From DATBWZ01 sp036514535 (GTDB taxonomy: Bacteria; JAMCPX01; DATBWZ01): 20,294 nt of DNA. Under the pieces are notes generated by a model. That model saw only the letters and a program-made list of their open reading frames with translations. It did not search any database and was not told where the DNA came from. Made by a program: the position numbers and the translations under genes. The stretch spans positions 1-20,294 of the forward strand of contig DATBWZ010000027.1 in assembly GCA_036514535.1 (NCBI GenBank), given 5' to 3'. Numbering within the stretch: the first letter of the stretch is position 1; each line of letters begins with the position of its first letter. Of this stretch, positions 14,930-20,294 are shown piece by piece.

Positions 14930-17029
14930 ATGGGAAGATTTCCAGTTGATAAAATAAGAAACATAGTGTTTCTTTCTGGAAGTGATACGGGTAAAACGTC
15001 CATCGGCGAGGCAATTTTGTTCATAACAGGGGCAACAGACAAACTGGGAAAAACAAGGGACAAAAGTTCATTTCTTGATTTTGAGGAAGAGGAAATAGAG
15101 AAAGGTATAAGCATCGGTACTGCCATTGCTTCTGTTGAATGGAAGGGCTGGCGCTGTAATTTTATTGATACTCCCGGTGTTTCGGCATTCATTTTTGATA
15201 CCCTAAATTCCATGAGGGTTGCAGAAGCCGGCGTTTTTGTGTTTTCTGCCTGTGACAGCATAAAGGTTGAGACCGAGAGGCTGTGGAAATCGGGAGAAGA
15301 GCACGCGCTGCCTTCATTAATATTCATCAACAAACTTGACAGGGAACACGCAGATTTTATGAATACCCTTTCAGCGATTGAAAAGTCTCTTGGAATAAAA
15401 GTGCTTCCGGTCTGCTTTCCTATCGGCAGGGAAGCGGAATTTAAGGGCATTGTGGATCTCGTAAACGATAAAGCTGTTTATTATAATGAAAATACAAAAA
15501 AGGAAACAGAGGCCAATATCCCCGCTGAAATAGCCCCCGCATTGGAAGAATACAGAAAAAAAATAGCAGAAAGCGCTGCTGAACAGGATGATGCGACTTT
15601 GGAGAAATACCTGAATGGTCAAAGCGTTTCAAAAGATGAGGTGCTTAAAAATCTCAGAAAGGGCATCCTCGCGCGGAGAATATTTCCCGTATTTTGCGGT
15701 TCTGCCGGCAGACTTGCGGGAATTACAACCTTGCTTAACCTTCTTCCTGAATTTACTAAGTCTCCGCTTGAAAAAGGGGATATTTCAGGGAAGGATCCGT
15801 CCAATGGAAATAATATTTCAAGAAAACTATCTTCTGATGAGCCGTTCAGCGCATGGGTTTTTAAAACCATTATTGATCCATTTGCAGGAAAGATCAGCTA
15901 TGTCAGGGTTTTTTCCGGCATTCTCAATTCAGACACGCAGGTGCTTAACTCCTCCAGAAACATTAAGGAACGCATCGGTCCGGTTTATTTATTAAAGGGG
16001 AAGAAACAGGAGCATAAAGATTCCTGCGAGGCAGGCGATATAGTTGCTTTTGTAAAACTGAAAGAAACGGCCACCGGTGATACGCTTTGCAATGAAAAAT
16101 CCCCTGTCTTATATAAGGGGATTGATATTCCTCGCCCCATTATCTCTTTTGCCATAAAGCCAAAAACAAAAGCTGATGATGACAGGCTTACAACGGCGAT
16201 CTCCAAGCTTCTGGAAGAGGATCCGATTCTCCATGTTCAGAGGGATCAGCAAACCAAGGAAATTATCCTGGCCGGAATATCCCAGGCTCAGATTGAGATT
16301 GCAGTTGCTAAACTTAAACGCAAGTTTAATACGGATGTGGAGATTGCCGCACCTAAGGTTCCGTATAAGGAAACCGTGAAGGGCAAGAGCAGGGTTCAGG
16401 GTAGATACAAAAAACAATCCGGCGGCAGGGGGCAGTATGGAGATTGTTGGCTGGAAGTGGACCCGCTGCCAAGAGGAAAAGGATATGAATTTGTTGACAA
16501 GATTGTGGGCGGAGTTATTCCGAGGCAGTTTATCCCTTCTGTAGAGAAGGGCGTGAAGGAGGCTATAACAGAAGGCGTGCTTGCTTTTTATCCTGTGGAA
16601 GATATAAGGGTTTCCCTGGTAGATGGGTCATATCATGTTGTGGACTCTTCTGATATTGCTTTTAAAATCGCAGGGGCAATGGCTTTAAGAAAAGCGCTGC
16701 AACAGGCTAATCCTGTCCTGCTTGAACCAATTATGTCAATGGAGATAGTTGTGCCCGATGATTATGTTGGGGATGTAATTGGAGATCTCAACAGCCGGAG
16801 GGGAAAGATACTCGGTGTGGAAGCATCAAACAGTTACCAGATGATAAAAGCCTACGCACCTATGTCAGAGGTTTTAATGTATGCAGCTGATTTAAGATCC
16901 CTGTCTCAGGGGAAAGGCAGTTTTACTATGGAGTTTCATTCCTATAATGAAGTGCCGGCGCATATTTCAAGCAAGATTATTGAAACAAGAAAAAAAGAAA
17001 GGGTTGAGGGTGAGATAAAGGAGGAATGA
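14930..17029 (+). CDS. Elongation factor G-like translational GTPase (divergent paralogue)
   Basis: A 699-residue protein with full EF-G domain order. In the G domain the P-loop GSDTGKTS is at 17-24, the switch I end KGISI has Ser61 where Thr is usual, DTPGV is at 80-84, NKLD follows and GSAGRLAGI serves as G5. Domain II follows (PFSAWVFKTIIDPFAGKISYVRVFSG), then domain III (DDRLTTAISKLLEEDP). Domain IV has GGRGQYGDCWLEV and the tip-like YHVVDSSDIAF, and domain V has GDVIGDLNSRRGKI. The catalytic His of canonical EF-G (DTPGH) is Val84. It belongs to the EF-G-like group whose role is unclear, not to housekeeping fusA, which normally sits by rpsG/tuf. A ribosome site AGGTGA precedes it. The next gene begins 1 base after its stop. 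Confidence 0.92.
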   Translation: MGRFPVDKIRNIVFLSGSDTGKTSIGEAILFITGATDKLGKTRDKSSFLDFEEEEIEKGISIGTAIASVEWKGWRCNFIDTPGVSAFIFDTLNSMRVAEAGVFVFSACDSIKVETERLWKSGEEHALPSLIFINKLDREHADFMNTLSAIEKSLGIKVLPVCFPIGREAEFKGIVDLVNDKAVYYNENTKKETEANIPAEIAPALEEYRKKIAESAAEQDDATLEKYLNGQSVSKDEVLKNLRKGILARRIFPVFCGSAGRLAGITTLLNLLPEFTKSPLEKGDISGKDPSNGNNISRKLSSDEPFSAWVFKTIIDPFAGKISYVRVFSGILNSDTQVLNSSRNIKERIGPVYLLKGKKQEHKDSCEAGDIVAFVKLKETATGDTLCNEKSPVLYKGIDIPRPIISFAIKPKTKADDDRLTTAISKLLEEDPILHVQRDQQTKEIILAGISQAQIEIAVAKLKRKFNTDVEIAAPKVPYKETVKGKSRVQGRYKKQSGGRGQYGDCWLEVDPLPRGKGYEFVDKIVGGVIPRQFIPSVEKGVKEAITEGVLAFYPVEDIRVSLVDGSYHVVDSSDIAFKIAGAMALRKALQQANPVLLEPIMSMEIVVPDDYVGDVIGDLNSRRGKILGVEASNSYQMIKAYAPMSEVLMYAADLRSLSQGKGSFTMEFHSYNEVPAHISSKIIETRKKERVEGEIKEE

Positions 17030-17030
17030 A

Positions 17031-18260
17031 GTGGTAGAAGACGGAGGAGCAAAGAAGAAGAAAGGCCTGAGGCAGGATCTGCTTCTGGATGATTTTTTTA
17101 AGCCCCCTGCAGAAGATGAACAGTCTCAGCAGATAAAAAAAGAAGACCGGGCTCCTAAAAAAACCTCTATGAAGAAAGACCTGCTTCTGGATGATTTTTT
17201 TAAGCCTCCTGCCGAAGAGGTTTCTGAGAAAGCTCCACCTGTTTCTCAAAAGGAATCAAAGTCCCTCTCTGTCTATAGCCAGATAAAAACTCAGAAAACG
17301 CCACCACCCGTTCCGCCCGAAAAAGAAGAATCTCCGTTACCAGAGCTGGACATTGCATCACCGCCATCTAAATCTCTGAATGAATTGCTGAATGAACCGC
17401 TTTCCCAGGAAAAAAATAAAGGCCCGGCGATGGCCACCCCAATGCCGTATGCTACGCCTGCTTTTCCGAAAGCGCCGGGACTGCATGTTACAGATACTGC
17501 TAAGGCAACTGGAAAATTTCCGTTTGTCCCTGTAGCAGCCGGAAGTATAATTTTAATTCTTATAATTGCAGGGGGAGCGTTCTTTTTGCTTAAGAAAAAA
17601 GAAGTGGTTCAGGAGGTAAAATCAACAAGGGCAGAAGTAATGGTAAATGTCCCCCCGCCCCCTGAGCCAAAAACAGAGCAGAAAATTGAGATCCCTCCAT
17701 CAGGCGCAACGGCCCAGCCGGAGGATAAACCATCGGATCTCCCAGCGCCAAAGGATGTTCCAAAGCCTGCCCCGATGGTAAGCCCCTCAGCCTCAACTGC
17801 AAAGGTTTCCCTGGTTTTTGTTGAGGCAGGGCCCTACAAAAGCAAGGATGAAGCAAAGGCTGGGGAGATTAAGGCTAAAATATTCGGATTTAAGACAGAG
17901 ATTAAGTCCGGGAAACAGGCTATAGATGAATACGCCCTATTCATAGAACATCCGTTATCTCAGGGAGAAGCAAAGATTGCAGAGTTAAAACTGAAATTAA
18001 AAGGATTTAGCCCGGAATTGATACCAGAAGGAGAGATGACGAAAGTAAAGGTGGGTTATTACCAAATTTTGAGTGAAGCAATTAGTCAGAAAAATACTGC
18101 CGCTGAAATTGGATATGGAATTACTATAGATATCGGCAAAAAAAGGGTGCCGGTATTCTTTATAAGGATGGGCTTTTCAGAAAAAAAGGATGCGATAGAT
18201 GCCGTGGGTAAATTGAAAGACCTTGGATTGCAGGCACAGATTGTTTCAAAAGGTGGTTGA
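17031..18260 (+). CDS. Single-pass membrane protein with duplicated DLLLDDFFKPPAE motif and SPOR-like C-terminal domains
   Basis: Not a protein I recognise; 409 residues. The N-terminal ~160 residues are charged and Pro-rich, and carry the 13-residue motif DLLLDDFFKPPAE twice (16-28 and 50-62) with near-identical DNA. One hydrophobic helix spans 165-187 (FVPVAAGSIILILIIAGGAF), followed at once by KKK. A Pro-rich linker (~205-250) leads to two stretches patterned like SPOR repeats (~259-338 VFVEAGPYKSKDEAKAGEI; ~340-407 VGYYQI...RMGFSEKKDAIDAVGKL). SPOR domains bind denuded peptidoglycan; that role here is inferred. The start is GTG with a strong AGGAGG, 1 base after the EF-G-like stop, and its stop TGA shares its A with the next ATG. 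Confidence 0.85.
   Translation: MVEDGGAKKKKGLRQDLLLDDFFKPPAEDEQSQQIKKEDRAPKKTSMKKDLLLDDFFKPPAEEVSEKAPPVSQKESKSLSVYSQIKTQKTPPPVPPEKEESPLPELDIASPPSKSLNELLNEPLSQEKNKGPAMATPMPYATPAFPKAPGLHVTDTAKATGKFPFVPVAAGSIILILIIAGGAFFLLKKKEVVQEVKSTRAEVMVNVPPPPEPKTEQKIEIPPSGATAQPEDKPSDLPAPKDVPKPAPMVSPSASTAKVSLVFVEAGPYKSKDEAKAGEIKAKIFGFKTEIKSGKQAIDEYALFIEHPLSQGEAKIAELKLKLKGFSPELIPEGEMTKVKVGYYQILSEAISQKNTAAEIGYGITIDIGKKRVPVFFIRMGFSEKKDAIDAVGKLKDLGLQAQIVSKGG
17076..17219 (+). repeat. Two in-frame direct repeats (42 bases each, 102-base period) encoding the DLLLDDFFKPPAE motif
   Basis: Copies lie at 17076-17117 and 17178-17219. The core CTGCTTCTGGATGATTTT is identical and only a few third-position changes occur, so the duplication is recent or under strong constraint. 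Both copies contain a T7 run followed by AAG. Confidence 0.9.
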
Positions 18261-19453
18261 TGGATTTAAGGGAAACCGTTGGCAAATCATCCCTGAATAT
18301 TGAAATTCCCCAAAATATTAAAAAATTTACAGGGAAGGATGTTCCAAGGGAGAACAGGCTAAAGGCTGCAAAAGGAATAGTTCCGCTTTCCCTTGATGAA
18401 CAGGTTTTGCTCCTTGTTAGTCTTGTTGGGGATCCGGATCCCGAAATCTGCAAGGTTGCTGAGCAAACTATACTTGAATTGCCGCAGGATTCGGTAATAA
18501 GAGTTTTGAAAACAGAATTGCATGCGGGAGTGCTTGATGTCCTTTCCAGGGTATTTGTAAAACATACTGAAATTCTTGAACTTATAACAATGAACAAAAA
18601 AACCAGCCAGGAGACAATTCTGAATCTTATAAAATTAGGCATTGCATCGGTGCTTGAGGTAATATCTCTCAACCAGGTTAGATTGATGAAAGAACCCGAA
18701 GTGCTGAATTCGCTCCTCGAATCCCCTAATCTCAGCCGTTCCACGCTAGAAAGGCTCCAGGAATTTTTCCTCAGACACCTGTCAAAATCTTATCCGCCAC
18801 AGGCAAGTGCGACAAAGCCCGCTACAGAACAGAAAAAGGAACAGAAAACAGAGCCAGTTCCTATAAAAGAACCGAAAAGCGTTGAACAGCAACAGTCTGC
18901 TCCTGCGGGTACAGCGGAATCAGTGTATGAGTATGGCGCAGAAGCACCCAGGGTGCTTGAACATCTTGAAATACCACAGGATTTTTTTGATATTCCCAAA
19001 GAGTTAACACTTGATAAGGAAACGGAAAGTAAGGATGAAGAGAAAGAATCTATTTTAAAACAACTTCAGAATATGAATGTAGCAAGAAAGGTTAAACTTG
19101 CCCTTTTTGGCAATAAGGAAGTCCGTTCTGTACTTATTAAGGATTCCAACAAAATTGTTGCCACGAGTGTTCTCAAAAGCCCGAAGATTGTTGATTCTGA
19201 AATTTTTATGTATGCGCAATCCCGCAGTGTGAGTGATGAGGTTATACGAATTATATCTACAAATAAAGAATGGGTAAAGAACTACAGGATAAAGACTGCA
19301 CTGGTAAATAATCCGAAAACGCCTCTTCCAGTGGCTATAAAATTTGTGAATTACCTGACACATCGGGATCTGAAGGATCTCTCAGGGTCAAAAAATGTTT
19401 CCGGTGCACTATCAAATATGGCAAGAAGTCTGCTCCAGAAGAAACAAGGATAG
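18260..19453 (+). CDS. Variant HEAT-repeat-like protein of unknown function
   Basis: A 397-residue soluble protein without catalytic motifs or membrane segments. Residues ~1-175 are alpha-helical repeats of HEAT type (LSLDEQVLLLVSLVGDPDPEICKVAEQTILEL). Residues ~178-265 are a Gln/Glu/Pro-rich linker with the short motif QDFFDIPKEL near 240. Residues ~267-395 are a second helical block (VARKVKLALFGNKEVRSVLIKD, VNNPKTPLPVAIKFVNYL), whose pattern I associate with hypothetical proteins of Desulfobacterota and myxobacteria; that recollection is unverified. The ATG at 18260 overlaps the previous stop by one base; a TTG one codon upstream is less likely. It lies 4 bases before an MglA-like gene, so a scaffold for that GTPase is a reasonable inference. 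Confidence 0.8.
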   Translation: MDLRETVGKSSLNIEIPQNIKKFTGKDVPRENRLKAAKGIVPLSLDEQVLLLVSLVGDPDPEICKVAEQTILELPQDSVIRVLKTELHAGVLDVLSRVFVKHTEILELITMNKKTSQETILNLIKLGIASVLEVISLNQVRLMKEPEVLNSLLESPNLSRSTLERLQEFFLRHLSKSYPPQASATKPATEQKKEQKTEPVPIKEPKSVEQQQSAPAGTAESVYEYGAEAPRVLEHLEIPQDFFDIPKELTLDKETESKDEEKESILKQLQNMNVARKVKLALFGNKEVRSVLIKDSNKIVATSVLKSPKIVDSEIFMYAQSRSVSDEVIRIISTNKEWVKNYRIKTALVNNPKTPLPVAIKFVNYLTHRDLKDLSGSKNVSGALSNMARSLLQKKQG

Positions 19454-19457
19454 GATT

Positions 19458-20294
19458 ATGGCGATTCTGAATTATTTAAAAAAAGAGATCAATGCAAAAG
19501 TAGTATATTATGGACCAGGGCTTTCTGGCAAAACCAGCAATATTCAATTCATTTATCAGAAACTCAAACCGGAATACAAGGGAAAACTTATGACGCTCGC
19601 AACGCAAACAGATAGAACGCTTTTTTTTGATTTTCTTCCTCTGGAGCTTGGCGAGATTAAAGGATTAAAAACAAGGTTTCAAATATATACAGTTCCGGGA
19701 CAGGTTTATTATAATGCAACCAGAAAACTTGTTTTGAAGAATGTTGACGGGGTAGTTTTTGTTGTGGATTCGCAGAAAAAGATGTTTAACGAAAATATTG
19801 AGAGTTTTAAAAATCTTGAAGATAATCTGAAATTCTACAACAGGGCGCTCAGAGATGTTCCCCTTGTATTTCAGTACAACAAACGGGATATGGGAGATGT
19901 TTTATCAATACAAGAACTTCAGCGATCTTTGAATCACTTTGATGCGCCATATTTTGAAGCAACGGCACATCGGGGAGACGGGGTATTACAGACGCTTACG
20001 ACTGTGACCAAGATTGTTTTACAGAAATTGCGCTCCACCAATGAATTTCAAAAGCAGGGATCGGTAAAAGCAAATGCGGAGCTCAATGCTTCTGAGCCTG
20101 CCAATCTATCACAGCCAGAGCGGGAGCCTGTGCCGGCGGTGGCTTCGTCTGTTATAGAGAATGAGAAAGCGGTATCAACAGTTGCAATGGATCAGCCAGA
20201 GGGGAATAGAGGTGTTGAGGTCGGTATTCCGGAGGTGATTTCCAGAAACATCTTCAGGATTCCCATAAAGATTAATATGGAAGATGGTACAATA
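19458..20294 (+). CDS. MglA-like small Ras-family GTPase with C-terminal extension (3'-truncated by window edge)
   Basis: Polarity/motility-type GTPase; 279 codons are visible and the frame is open at the right edge. The P-loop GPGLSGKT is at 19-26. R53 is in the TDRTLFFDFLP switch. G3 reads YTVPGQ at 77-82, with Thr where Ras proteins have Asp, a hallmark of MglA. G4 is QYNKRD, with N141, K142 and D144. As I recall, these positions coincide by number with the G21, R53, T78, Q82 and N141 residues studied in Myxococcus xanthus MglA, so the enzyme should be active. The GTPase domain ends near 195, the full length of that MglA; here a Pro/Glu/Ala-rich extension of at least 84 residues follows, ending at the edge in SRNIFRIPIKINMEDGT. 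No MglB-type (Roadblock) partner is in the window. The start is 4 bases after the HEAT-like gene. Confidence 0.93.
   Translation, partial: MAILNYLKKEINAKVVYYGPGLSGKTSNIQFIYQKLKPEYKGKLMTLATQTDRTLFFDFLPLELGEIKGLKTRFQIYTVPGQVYYNATRKLVLKNVDGVVFVVDSQKKMFNENIESFKNLEDNLKFYNRALRDVPLVFQYNKRDMGDVLSIQELQRSLNHFDAPYFEATAHRGDGVLQTLTTVTKIVLQKLRSTNEFQKQGSVKANAELNASEPANLSQPEREPVPAVASSVIENEKAVSTVAMDQPEGNRGVEVGIPEVISRNIFRIPIKINMEDGTI

Noticed and set aside
14911..15450. Long antisense open frame (179 codons) opposite the EF-G-like gene
   Set aside because: It mirrors the codon pattern of a well-supported coding gene, has no ribosome site and no recognisable domain. The same reasoning removes the 194-codon antisense frame at 18160-18744 and similar ones inside copA and valS.
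1..20294. Defence systems, mobile elements, CRISPR arrays, riboswitches
   Set aside because: No transposase, integrase, spaced repeats, or recognisable riboswitch leader was seen; the genes ahead of nadC, birA and coaX overlap or abut, leaving no space for leaders.

Overview
The window looks like chromosomal core DNA from a Gram-negative, deep-branching bacterium. Nitrospirota or a Desulfobacterota-like lineage is my best inference, and nothing in the sequence proves it. The hints are the three-gene proton-translocating transhydrogenase, a type III pantothenate kinase, a valS-nadC-birA-coaX order, a response regulator of the 'AGAFEPF' style and an MglA-type GTPase. Base composition is moderate and even. 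I see no insertion sequence, phage gene, CRISPR array or rRNA.

Layout. (1) 3-827 (+): the C-terminal end of UvrA, cut by the left edge. It meets pntB tail to tail with a 4-base overlap. (2) 4389-824 (-): a compact block read leftwards, family-2 glycosyltransferase, pntAA, pntAB, pntB. The last three form a membrane NAD(P) transhydrogenase. (3) 4508-7358 (+): a Cu+ P-type ATPase with an N-terminal YHS domain, preceded by two palindromes that overlap a promoter-like sequence placed as if the mRNA were leaderless; then a small DUF721/DciA-like gene. (4) 7411-7484 (-): tRNA-Thr(CGT). (5) 7634-9559 (+): two CheW-like genes and a CheY-like receiver protein with a long acidic tail, without CheA or a receptor nearby. 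(6) 9608-14893 (+): valS, nadC, birA, coaX, tightly packed housekeeping and cofactor genes. (7) 14930-20294 (+): an EF-G-like translational GTPase, a single-pass membrane protein with SPOR-like domains and a duplicated short motif, a variant-HEAT protein of unknown role, and an MglA-like small GTPase with a C-terminal extension that runs off the right edge.

How they fit. The central genes supply valyl-tRNA, NAD, biotinylation and CoA, and the transhydrogenase links NADPH to the proton gradient. The most interesting part is region 7. The membrane protein, the HEAT protein and the MglA-like GTPase overlap or are separated by at most 4 bases, and EF-G-like sits 1 base upstream. This suggests a translationally coupled GTPase/scaffold/membrane module, perhaps for cell polarity, motility or envelope assembly. 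With the CheW-CheW-receiver cluster 10 kb upstream, it recalls the Frz/MglA logic of Myxococcus, but the link between them is inference.
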